Positions 11,174-17,855 of a DNA stretch of 32,909 nt are shown here, piece by piece. The notes under the pieces are model-generated. The model was not told where the DNA came from. It saw nothing but the letters and a program-made list of their open reading frames with translations, and searched no databases. The translations under genes were made by a program, and so were the position numbers. Numbering within the stretch: the stretch's first letter is position 1; each line of letters begins with the position of its first letter. Source of the DNA: Actinomycetota bacterium (GTDB lineage Bacteria; Actinomycetota; Acidimicrobiia; Acidimicrobiales; RAAP-2); the NCBI GenBank assembly GCA_021324355.1, contig JAJPJD010000041.1, positions 1 to 32,909 of the forward strand, read 5' to 3'.

Positions 11174-12259
11174 CTACTGAGAGGTGAAGGTCATGACGAA
11201 GGGGGCTCCTGGGGGGACGTAGGTCCCGAGGAGCCGCCCCTTGGCCTTGACGGCGATCCGGGCCGCCACCGACCCGATGCGGACGACGAGCGCATGGTCG
11301 GCCGGCACCACCTGGGACTGGCCATTGTGCAGGATGCCCACGAAGCTCGGCGCGTTGCGCTGCGGGCCGGTCGCCTGCACCCAGGTCTCGCCACCGCGTG
11401 CGCTGATCTGGACCTCGAAGCGCGAGCTCGTCACCGCGAAGGTGGCCTGACTGGTGGTCGCCGAGACCAGGCGCATCGAGGGCGGCGCGGTGACCGGGTG
11501 CCGCACCGCTGCTTTGACCGGGCTGGTCGAGGTGGGGGTGGTCCGGACGGGCGCGCCGGGCACGGTGCTGGAGGCCGGCGCGGCGGGGGAGTAGGGGAGG
11601 TGGAGGTCGGCCAGCCACTGGGGGCGGACGCGGTCCACCACCAACCAGGCCGTTCCCACCACCAGGAGCACCAGGAGCACGACCACCAGGCCTCGAACCA
11701 GCGCCATCGCCACCCCGTCGTCGGAGCTGGCGCGCACCGCCGGCGTGCGACCGGTGTCGGCCATGACCACCGGCACCTGGGCGGTCGAGCCGTGCCGGTC
11801 GGAGACCACGATCGTGCTGGGAGGAGTGGGGGGCCGGGGTCGGGCGGCGGTGAGCGCGATGGCCGTGGTCTGCGGTGCCACGGTGGGCACCGGGGCAGTG
11901 GCCGCGCCGGTGCCGGTCACGCTCGCACCGGTGGGGACCGGGGCAGTGGCCGCCGCGCTCTGGCCGGCAGGCCAGGCCTCGACCAACGACAGGACGAGCT
12001 GGTCGGCCGGCAGGCCGAGGAAGCTGGCATAGCGGCTCAGGTCCCGCAGGATCTCGACCCGGTCGGGGAGCCGGTCGACGGTCCCAGACTCGAGGTCCTC
12101 CAACCGCTCCAGCGCGACCCCACTCTGGCGACTCGCCTCGTCGAGGGGGAGTCCTCGGGCTGCTCGGGTCTGGCGAAGCAGGCGGGAGAGCTCCGGTACG
12201 GAGCTCGGCCGCGCCGATGGTGGCGTGCGACGCCCCGGACCCTCACGGTGCACGATCAC
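11174..12259 (-). CDS. RodZ-like helix-turn-helix membrane protein (DUF4115)
   Basis: A 361-residue protein with RodZ architecture: a cytoplasmic XRE-type HTH (about 22-95, LSRLLRQTRAARGLPLDEAS and SGVALERLEDLESG), a Pro/Thr/Ala-rich linker (about 100-180), one membrane segment (184-208, MALVRGLVVVLLVLLVVGTA), then an extracytoplasmic Thr/Ser/Pro stretch and a DUF4115-like beta domain (about 265-361, FEVQISARGGETWVQATG). RodZ couples MreB to the wall-elongation machinery; whether this bacterium has MreB cannot be seen here. The linker carries a 48-bp (16-codon) internal duplication: 24-base copies at 11882-11905 and 11930-11953 differ at one base. It is convergent with gyrA. The start may be shorter than the ATG at 12259. 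Confidence 0.8.
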   Translation of the reverse strand: MIVHREGPGRRTPPSARPSSVPELSRLLRQTRAARGLPLDEASRQSGVALERLEDLESGTVDRLPDRVEILRDLSRYASFLGLPADQLVLSLVEAWPAGQSAAATAPVPTGASVTGTGAATAPVPTVAPQTTAIALTAARPRPPTPPSTIVVSDRHGSTAQVPVVMADTGRTPAVRASSDDGVAMALVRGLVVVLLVLLVVGTAWLVVDRVRPQWLADLHLPYSPAAPASSTVPGAPVRTTPTSTSPVKAAVRHPVTAPPSMRLVSATTSQATFAVTSSRFEVQISARGGETWVQATGPQRNAPSFVGILHNGQSQVVPADHALVVRIGSVAARIAVKAKGRLLGTYVPPGAPFVMTFTSQ

Positions 12260-12389
12260 CGGTCACCTCGCCATGCCTGATGCCCGTCATCCGGCTTGTG
12301 CCCAGCGTACTGCCCGACCAGCGGAATTGGTCCTGCGGGAGGCCGGCGAGAGGGGGTTGGTAGGGTCGGCCGGGCAGCAGGAGGGTGCG

Positions 12390-14072
12390 GTGGCAGGGAC
12401 GCTCGGGCACAAAGGGCAGCGCGGCCGAGCCGCACCCGAACGCGCCGCCGACCTGCTCGTCCGGTGCCTCGAAGCGGAGGGCGTGGTGCACGTGTTCGGC
12501 ATACCCGGGGAGGAGACCCTGGATGTCTCGGACGCGCTCGACCGCTCCGCGATCCGGTTCGTGCCGGTCCGTCACGAGCAGGCCGGGGCGTTCATGGCCG
12601 ACGCGATCGGGCGGCTCACCGGCCGGGCCGGGGTCTGCCTGGGGACTCTCGGGCCGGGCGCCACCAACCTCGTCACCGGGGTGGCCGACGCCTTCTTGGA
12701 CCGTGCCCCATTGGTCGCGCTGACCGGCCAGAGCGGGCTCGAGCGGATGCACAAGGAGTCCCACCAGTACTTGGACGTGGTCCGTCTGATGAGCCCGATC
12801 ACCAAGTGGAACGCCCGGGTCTCCAGCCCCAGCATCGTGCCAGAGGCGGTTCGCAAGGCGTTCAAGGTCGCCGAGTCCGAGAAGCCGGGCGCGACCCACC
12901 TCGAGCTGCCCGAAGACGTGATGGCGGCGCCGGCAGTCGGGGTGCCCCTCGAGCGCACCGCAGTGGTGCACCCCCGCCCGTCGGACCGGGATCTGGCCCG
13001 AGCGGCGGAGCTGCTGGGAGCAGCCGAGCACCCGGTGGTCCTGGCCGGCAACGGGGTGGTTCGCGGCGCGGCGGCGCCGGCACTCCGGCGCTTCGCCCGT
13101 CGCACCCGGATCCCGGTCGCTGAGACCTTCATGGGCAAGGGGCTGCTCGACGTGGGCGATCCGCTCGCGCTGGGCGCAGTCGGCTTGCAGGCCGGTGACT
13201 ACGCCGCAGCCGGGTTCGACCGGGCCGACGTGGTGGTGGCCGTGGGCTACGACCTCGTCGAGCACGCGCCCCGGCACTGGAACCCTCGTCGGGACAAGCG
13301 GATCCTGTGCATCGACTCCTCGCCGGCCGAGATCGACGACCACTTCGTGCCCGAGGTGGAGCTGGTCGGGGACATCGCGTTCGCGCTCGGCGCGCTGGCC
13401 CGGCGGTGCGAGCGGGTGGTCCCGTGGACCGCCAACCAGGGGCTCCGGACCACCGTGGCCGGGGTGCTGGCCAGCGCAGCCGGTGACGATGCCTTCCCCC
13501 TGCGGCCGCCGCGCATCCTGCTCGAGCTGCGCCGAGCCATGCGCCGTGACGACCTGCTGGTCTCCGACGTCGGTTTGCACAAACTGTGGATCGGCCGCAT
13601 GTTCCCCGCACACGAGCCCAATACGGTCCTCATCGCTAACGGCCTGGCCGGCATGGGGTTCGCCGTGCCGGCGGCGATCGGCGCCAAGCTGGCCCGGCCC
13701 GGCCAGCGGGTCGTCGCGGTGTCGGGCGACGGCGGGTTCCTCATGAACGTCCAAGAACTGGAGACCGCCAACCGGCTGGGCACACCCTTCGTCAACGTCG
13801 TCTGGGAGAACGGCCAGTTCGGCTCGATCGTGTGGAAGCAGGAGCGCCGCTTCGGGCGGCACTTCGGGACCGACTTCACCAACCCAGACCTGGTGGCGCT
13901 GGCCGGCGCATTCGGGCTGCCGGCCGCGAGGGCCGTCTCGGCCGGGCACTTCGCCCAGTGCCTCGCACGCTTTCTCTCCCTGGACCGCCCTTCGGTGCTG
14001 GTGGTGCCGGTCGACTACTCGATCGACATCGCGGCGGCGACCGGCCTCGGCGAAGAGACCGCCCCGACCTGA
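12390..14072 (+). CDS. Thiamine-diphosphate enzyme, acetolactate synthase-like
   Basis: A 560-residue enzyme of the acetolactate synthase/pyruvate oxidase superfamily with N-terminal PYR, central and C-terminal PP domains. The catalytic glutamate is Glu63 in RHEQAGAFMAD. The ThDP/Mg motif runs from GDGG (446) to Asn474 (VVWEN). The stretch HQYLDVVRLMSPITKW and LGPGATNLVTGVADAF resemble AlsS-type and other large-subunit synthases, which condense two pyruvates to acetolactate. No small regulatory subunit (ilvN) or acetolactate decarboxylase is nearby, so substrate is uncertain; sulfoacetaldehyde, benzoylformate or glyoxylate-type activity cannot be excluded. GTG 12390 was chosen: GGAGGG ends four bases upstream and the domain begins soon after. 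The frame is open to 12225, but that start overlaps the divergent HTH gene. Confidence 0.85.
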   Translation: MAGTLGHKGQRGRAAPERAADLLVRCLEAEGVVHVFGIPGEETLDVSDALDRSAIRFVPVRHEQAGAFMADAIGRLTGRAGVCLGTLGPGATNLVTGVADAFLDRAPLVALTGQSGLERMHKESHQYLDVVRLMSPITKWNARVSSPSIVPEAVRKAFKVAESEKPGATHLELPEDVMAAPAVGVPLERTAVVHPRPSDRDLARAAELLGAAEHPVVLAGNGVVRGAAAPALRRFARRTRIPVAETFMGKGLLDVGDPLALGAVGLQAGDYAAAGFDRADVVVAVGYDLVEHAPRHWNPRRDKRILCIDSSPAEIDDHFVPEVELVGDIAFALGALARRCERVVPWTANQGLRTTVAGVLASAAGDDAFPLRPPRILLELRRAMRRDDLLVSDVGLHKLWIGRMFPAHEPNTVLIANGLAGMGFAVPAAIGAKLARPGQRVVAVSGDGGFLMNVQELETANRLGTPFVNVVWENGQFGSIVWKQERRFGRHFGTDFTNPDLVALAGAFGLPAARAVSAGHFAQCLARFLSLDRPSVLVVPVDYSIDIAAATGLGEETAPT

Positions 14073-14088
14073 CCCCCCGAAAGGGTCC

Positions 14089-14901
14089 TCAGCACGGGCG
14101 GCAGAGTAGCTCGCCGTGGAGGACCGCGAACCAAGCGTCGGGATCCTCGGCCCAGTCGAGCCAGCCCGCCGCCAGCTCAGCCAACTCGCGCTGGCTGGCC
14201 AGCCCCAGCTCGAGCGCCCGGGTGGCCAGCGCGCTCGAGGTGGTGCGCTCGGCCCAGGTCTCCGCCCACCACCGCCGGTCCTGCGAGGTGGCGAAACACC
14301 ACGCCGAGGCGGACAACGACACCTCCTGGCACCCGGCCGCCCGGGCCCAAGCCCCGAGCCGCCGTCCGGCGTCGGGCTCCCCGCCGTTGCGCCGAGCGAC
14401 CGCGCGGTACAGGGCACGCCAGCGTTCGAGCTCGGGCCGGGCGGGGAACCAGGTCATCGCGCCGTAGTCCGCGTCGCGCACCGCGAGGAGACCCTCGGGC
14501 CGGCAGACCCGGGACAGCTCCCGCAGCGCCGCGACCGGGTCGGCCACGTGCTGGAGGACCTGGTGGGCATGGACCACGTCGAACGCGTCGTCGGGGTGGG
14601 GGAGGGCGAAGAGGTCGGCGGCCGCGAACTGGGCCTCCGGTGCAGCCGAGGCGGCGGACCGCAGGACGCCGAGATCGGTATCGATGCCCACCACTGGGCC
14701 CGGCGCCACCCGGCGGGCCAGACCCTCGGTGACGGTGCCGGGCCCACAGCCAACGTCGAGGAGGCGGAGGCCGGGACCGAGGTGCGCCAGGAGATAGGCG
14801 GCCGACGTCTCGGCGGTGCGCTGCCGGTGGGAGCGCAGGACGCTCTCGTGGTGCCCGTGGGTGTAGCGGGCCGTGCCACTCCCCGACGCTTCGCTCGGCA
14901 C
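14089..14901 (-). CDS. SAM-dependent methyltransferase (class I)
   Basis: A Rossmann-fold methyltransferase of 270 residues from GTG 14901. Motif I is LDVGCGPGT (48-56), followed by VVGIDTDLGVL (acidic motif II), AAADLFALPHPDDAFDVVHAHQVLQHV (motifs III/IV region) and LRELSRVCRPEGLLAVRD, the usual Methyltransf_11/25 pattern. The C-terminal third is Trp- and Ala-rich (DRRWWAETWAERT) and resembles the UbiE/CoqG-like small-molecule methyltransferases. GTG 14901 has GGGGAGG eight bases upstream; the frame is open to an ATG at 15006, which would add a low-complexity extension. The 3' end lies 16 bases from the convergent ThDP enzyme gene. Substrate unknown. Confidence 0.85.
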   Translation of the reverse strand: MPSEASGSGTARYTHGHHESVLRSHRQRTAETSAAYLLAHLGPGLRLLDVGCGPGTVTEGLARRVAPGPVVGIDTDLGVLRSAASAAPEAQFAAADLFALPHPDDAFDVVHAHQVLQHVADPVAALRELSRVCRPEGLLAVRDADYGAMTWFPARPELERWRALYRAVARRNGGEPDAGRRLGAWARAAGCQEVSLSASAWCFATSQDRRWWAETWAERTTSSALATRALELGLASQRELAELAAGWLDWAEDPDAWFAVLHGELLCRPC

Positions 14902-15385
14902 CGCCAATACCTCCCCGCCACCTGACACGGTTGCGCCGCTCGGCCCGCGCTCGTCCCGGCAACCGGACCACTGCACCGGCCCGCCCCGGCGCCACCCGCT
15001 GCCCACGCCTTCTTGGTGAGCGAGGGGGACCCAACTCCGATTCGGCGCCGCGCGTTCGAAAGCGTGTTCGTGGTCGATTGTAGGCCTGACGAGGGAAAAT
15101 ACAAATTCAGTGATGGCGGAGCCGGGGGTTGCCTCCCCTCCGGTAGCCGGGCTGACGGGTCGGCACCATGACGAACCCGACAGTGGGACCTGGATGGCCG
15201 GTGCATCCGGACATTCAAGTCGCCAAGGCTGACCTCGGCCTCAAGTACTACAGCAGAGGGCCCTCGCCAGGCTGTGGATTCAACGGATCCGGATCCCCCT
15301 CGATACCTCCATGGAAAGAATCTGTGCGCCTCCTGTGGGACGTCAGCGCCCCAGCCCGACGGGCGATGTCAATGTCGGAATGTTC
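14902..15385. other. Intergenic accessory sequence, no supported gene
   Basis: About 480 bases with lower coding character than the neighbours. An A/T-richer patch around 15076-15112 contains TTGTAG (15078-15083), a 16-base spacer and TACAAA (15100-15105), a possible rightward promoter. A 73-codon frame at 15168-15389 (begins MTNPTVGPGWPVHPDIQ) follows it, but it lacks a clear ribosome binding site and I recognise no family, so it is not called. No tRNA, repeat array or transposase trace was seen. Confidence 0.4.
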
Positions 15386-15704
15386 CTAAGCGAATTTCAG
15401 CGGGTGGCGCACCTCGACGGGCGGTGCCCAGGTGAGCACACCCTCGTGACCATCAGGCCAACGAACCAGCCAGGTCCCGACCGCTCGTCCGTATTGCGGT
15501 TCACCAGCGTCAGAGAGGTCCTCCCGCGGCCACACAGGCGCGTTGCAACACCGCACCGTCGATCTGGCGCACAGGGCCCCAGTCGCTGTCCGTCAGGATG
15601 ATGATCGTCTGACCTCGCCCGTCCACCGTCCCATCCCCGGCCGTGAAGATCAACCAGGCCCCTCCAGCGCCGGTCAGCACCAGCCAGAAGCAGGGAGCGT
15701 TCAC
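15386..15704 (-). pseudogene. Probable frameshifted small gene of unknown function
   Basis: On the minus strand two frames join into one coherent product if one base is skipped near 15515. The first part, from GTG 15704 to a TGA at 15510, includes LIFTAGDGTVDGRGQTIIIL and TDSDWGPVRQIDGAVLQRAC. The second, in the next frame down to a TAG at 15386, includes EPQYGRAVGTWLVRWPDGHE and GVLTWAPPVEVRHPLKFA. Both look like real protein while the third frame does not. The span is 319 bases, 106 codons plus one base, consistent with a single-base insertion or a sequencing error. No family was recognised. No good Shine-Dalgarno precedes the GTG. It is divergent from the orphan gene at 15790. Confidence 0.35.
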
Positions 15705-15789
15705 GGTACAGTCTGGCGAACAAAGCGGCCGGTGAAATGACCTGGCACGTTGGCACGTGCGAGTATCGGGCGGCCTGGAGGAGGACTTG

Positions 15790-16053
15790 ATGTACTGGCT
15801 GCACCGAATCGACCAATGGTCCCTCGTCCGCAACGATGACGGATGGTCTTGCTACGAGCATGATCCGGATTCTGCCCAGTTGCTCGGGCACGGCTGGGGT
15901 GTCCTTCGGGAATGGCAGGGGCTGCCCATCGTCAAGTACGAGGATGCCTGGCTGGGTCCGGAGTTGCCGTTTGAGGTGCCTCCCGAGATCGCAGCAAGCC
16001 TTATCGCTTCGGCGAAGGCGTCAGGCCACGGTGGCCCGGTAGTCACACCCTGA
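15790..16053 (+). CDS. Hypothetical protein, 87 residues
   Basis: A short ORF beginning MYWLHRIDQWSLVRNDDGWS. ATG 15790 is preceded by the very strong Shine-Dalgarno GGAGGAGG (15777-15784) with a five-base spacer, the main evidence that it is translated. The product is acidic and tryptophan-rich with no signal peptide or membrane segment; the middle (LGHGWGVLREWQGLPIVKYE) and the end (PFEVPPEIAASLIASAKASG) suggest a small folded domain with a C-terminal helix. I recognise no family. It is isolated between the degraded gene on the minus strand and a 470-bp gap before tRNA-Leu, so its context looks accessory. Confidence 0.55.
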   Translation: MYWLHRIDQWSLVRNDDGWSCYEHDPDSAQLLGHGWGVLREWQGLPIVKYEDAWLGPELPFEVPPEIAASLIASAKASGHGGPVVTP

Positions 16054-16523
16054 CACCAGGAAGTCACTAAGACCGGAACTGCCGCAGAAGCCCCGCCCGA
16101 CAGGGCATGAAGGCCGCCGGTCCGATGTCCCCGGTCCATCATGGACAGCTGCCGCAGTTGCGGTCGCAGAACCCTCGAGGGGAAGCCGTCCACCTAGAAC
16201 CAGGCCTCGACCTCCGACCAGCGCCACAGCGGGTTGCGAGTGGAACAGTGGTCGTCTCGGCAAAGCCCCGGCCACTCTAGGAGGGCAGCCGCCACCCGCT
16301 AGGCTCGCCCATTGCTTCACCACGCTGCCCACGATCCGATGGGACCGACAAGTCGCAGGTCAGGGCGGGTACGGGCGAGCGGGTCGGAGCGCCCGATGGG
16401 GCCCGCGTGCACCACGCGCCGCCGTCTCGTGGCCGCCGACGTGCAGACGGCTCCGGAGGGGCGTTCGGGAGGAGTCGGCCGCTTCGGGGGTCCCCCCACC
16501 CCCTCTGACCTGGGCTTGTTTTG
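16054..16523. other. Intergenic region upstream of tRNA-Leu, no supported gene
   Basis: About 470 bases without a convincing reading frame. I noticed two CTGCCGCAG copies (near 16079 and 16147), the second in a small CCGCA-GT-TGCGG hairpin, and G/C homopolymer runs at 16487-16503 just beyond the tRNA 3' end. These runs could fold but lack a T-tract, so no terminator is called. A non-coding RNA here cannot be excluded by eye. Confidence 0.35.
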
Positions 16524-16607
16524 TGGGCGAGGGGGGACTTGAACCCCCACATCCTTTCGGACACAGGAACCTGAATCCTGCGCGTCTGCCTATTCCGCCA
16601 CTCGCCC
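16524..16607 (-). tRNA. tRNA-Leu, anticodon CAG
   Basis: An 84-nt class II tRNA on the minus strand. The acceptor stem GGGCGAG (16607-16601) pairs with CTCGCCC (16531-16525), followed by discriminator A at 16524. The anticodon stem CAGGA/TCCTG encloses loop TTCAGGT, giving anticodon CAG (complement of 16571-16573), reading CUG leucine codons. A long variable arm (TGTCCGAAAGGATG) and the T-loop GGTTCAAGTCC are present. The 3' CCA is not encoded; the next genomic bases are CAA. It is divergent from fhaA. Confidence 0.97.
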
Positions 16608-16657
16608 CCGAGCTGATCCAGGCTAGTCAACCCGGCCCGGGGGTCGCATCCGTCGAG

Positions 16658-16686
16658 CCCGTGTTCACGGGTTTGCCCAGTAGGAT
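16658..16686 (+). promoter_or_regulatory. Putative fhaA-operon promoter with inverted repeat
   Basis: CCCGTG-TT-CACGGG (16658-16671), a 14-bp inverted repeat, lies ten bases before TAGGAT (16681-16686), a good TAnnnT -10 element. The fhaA ATG is only 10 bases beyond that hexamer, so transcription from it would give an almost leaderless mRNA, which is common in actinobacteria. The repeat occupies the -35 region and could be an operator. This is pattern-based only. Confidence 0.35.
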
Positions 16687-16696
16687 GGGCCAAACC

Positions 16697-17353
16697 ATGG
16701 GACTCCAGCAGTTCGAGGACCGACTCGAGCGCCTTGTGGAAGGAACGTTGGCCAGGCCCTTCCGAAGCAACCTGCAGCCGGTGGAGATCGGTCGTCGGCT
16801 TACCCGGGAGATGGACCTGCACCGGCGGGTGGGGGTCCACGGTCTCATCGCTCCGAACGCGTTCTCGGTGACGCTCTCGGCGGCAGACGTCGAGCGGTTC
16901 TCCAACTTCTTGGACGCGTTGGTCCGAGAGCTGGCCGAGGCAGCCCGGGAGCATGCCCGCAACGAGCAGTACAGCTTCGTAGGGCCGATCGACGTGCAGA
17001 TCCTCGAGGGCCCCGAGCTGCGCCCGGGCCGCTTCGAGGTGGTGGCCGAGGTGATCGAGGGGGAGGACGGGCTGGCCCCGGCCGAGCTGGTTCTGCCCGG
17101 CGGCGGCCGGGTCCCGATCCACAACGAGCCGGTGATGATCGGCCGGATGCCCGAGTGCACGGTCGTGCTGAGCGATCCCAACGTCAGTCGCCGCCATGCC
17201 GAGGTCTACCGGCTCGACGACGCCGTCGTCATTCGCGACCTCGGCTCGACCAACGGCATTAGGGTCAACGGGGCGCCGACCACCGAGAGCTACCTCAGGT
17301 CGGGCGACACCATCACCGTCGGCTCGACCACCTTGCTCTTCGAGATGCTGTGA
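16697..17353 (+). CDS. fhaA: FHA domain protein FhaA (short form)
   Basis: A 218-residue FhaA. The N-terminal DUF3662/FhaA_N domain (about 1-112) starts MGLQQFEDRLERLVEGTLAR, and the C-terminal FHA domain (about 145-218) has GRMPECTVVLSDPNVSRRHAE and LGSTNGIRVNG, the conserved G-R, S-R-x-H and S-T-N-G phosphothreonine-binding residues. In mycobacteria FhaA binds the phosphorylated MviN pseudokinase domain and modulates wall synthesis. This copy lacks the long disordered linker of mycobacterial FhaA (about 520 residues). ATG 16697 was preferred over ATG 16685 because the family starts MG-L-Q-x-F-E. It is the first gene of the plus-strand fhaA-fhaB-pstP-pbpA-pknB cluster. Confidence 0.92.
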   Translation: MGLQQFEDRLERLVEGTLARPFRSNLQPVEIGRRLTREMDLHRRVGVHGLIAPNAFSVTLSAADVERFSNFLDALVRELAEAAREHARNEQYSFVGPIDVQILEGPELRPGRFEVVAEVIEGEDGLAPAELVLPGGGRVPIHNEPVMIGRMPECTVVLSDPNVSRRHAEVYRLDDAVVIRDLGSTNGIRVNGAPTTESYLRSGDTITVGSTTLLFEML

Positions 17354-17366
17354 CGGTGCGCGACCG

Positions 17367-17855
17367 GTGCTCGTCCTAGGGACCAACTACTCGGCAATCA
17401 TCCGGCCCCTGCAGTGGTTGGTGGTGGTGCTGATCTTTTTGTTCTTTCTGCGGGTCGTCCGGGCCATCGTGGTCGAGGTGCGCCCGGCCGGCCCGTCCCG
17501 GGCGGAGCGCCGGGCCGAGCGACGGGCCGAGGAGCAGCACCGGGGCCGTCGGGACGGCCGGGGCCAGCTCCGGCTGCGGGTCATCGAGCCGCCCGAGCGC
17601 GAGGGCATGGTCTACGAGCTGGACGGGGAAGTCACGGTCGGTCGGTCCAATGGCTGCGGGATTCCGACGACCTACGACTCCTACAGCTCGAGCCTCCATG
17701 CCCGCATCTATCGCAGCGGCGGGCAGGTGTGGGTCGAGGACCTGGGCTCGACGAACGGCACCTACGTCAACTCGGAGCGAATCTCCCAACCGGTCCGTCT
17801 GGCCAGGGGCGACGTCCTGCAGATCGGGGCCACGGTGTTCGAGGTGCGGCGGTGA
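17367..17855 (+). CDS. fhaB: FHA domain membrane-anchored protein FhaB/FipA
   Basis: A 162-residue FhaB: one N-terminal membrane segment (about 12-32, LQWLVVVLIFLFFLRVV), an Arg/Glu-rich linker, and a C-terminal FHA domain (about 70-162) with VGRSNGCGIPTTYDSYSSSL, HARIYRSGG and LGSTNGTYVN. In mycobacteria FhaB (FipA) is phosphorylated by the cluster's kinases and supports septation under stress. Length and anchor match that protein. GTG 17367 follows the fhaA stop by 13 bases; the frame is open further upstream inside fhaA but has no membrane anchor there. The stop overlaps the pstP start in GTGA. Confidence 0.93.
   Translation: MLVLGTNYSAIIRPLQWLVVVLIFLFFLRVVRAIVVEVRPAGPSRAERRAERRAEEQHRGRRDGRGQLRLRVIEPPEREGMVYELDGEVTVGRSNGCGIPTTYDSYSSSLHARIYRSGGQVWVEDLGSTNGTYVNSERISQPVRLARGDVLQIGATVFEVRR

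Noticed and set aside
12243-14417. 724-codon minus frame opposite the ThDP enzyme
   Set aside because: A shadow of the ThDP gene, with no coherent protein motifs.
15168-15389. 73-codon plus frame beginning MTNPTVGPGW
   Set aside because: It follows a possible promoter but lacks a good Shine-Dalgarno, has no known family and overlaps the end of the frameshifted gene. Left as intergenic.
15397-15891. 164-codon minus frame
   Set aside because: Its translation is Arg/Asp/His-rich out-of-frame text; the neighbouring minus frames give the more protein-like product.
16487-16503. G/C-run hairpin downstream of tRNA-Leu as a terminator
   Set aside because: The loop would be too short and there is no T-tract; it is more likely a simple homopolymer-rich stretch.
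14902-16523. Insertion sequence, prophage or attachment site near tRNA-Leu
   Set aside because: No transposase, integrase, terminal inverted repeats or direct repeat of the tRNA end was seen in the patch.
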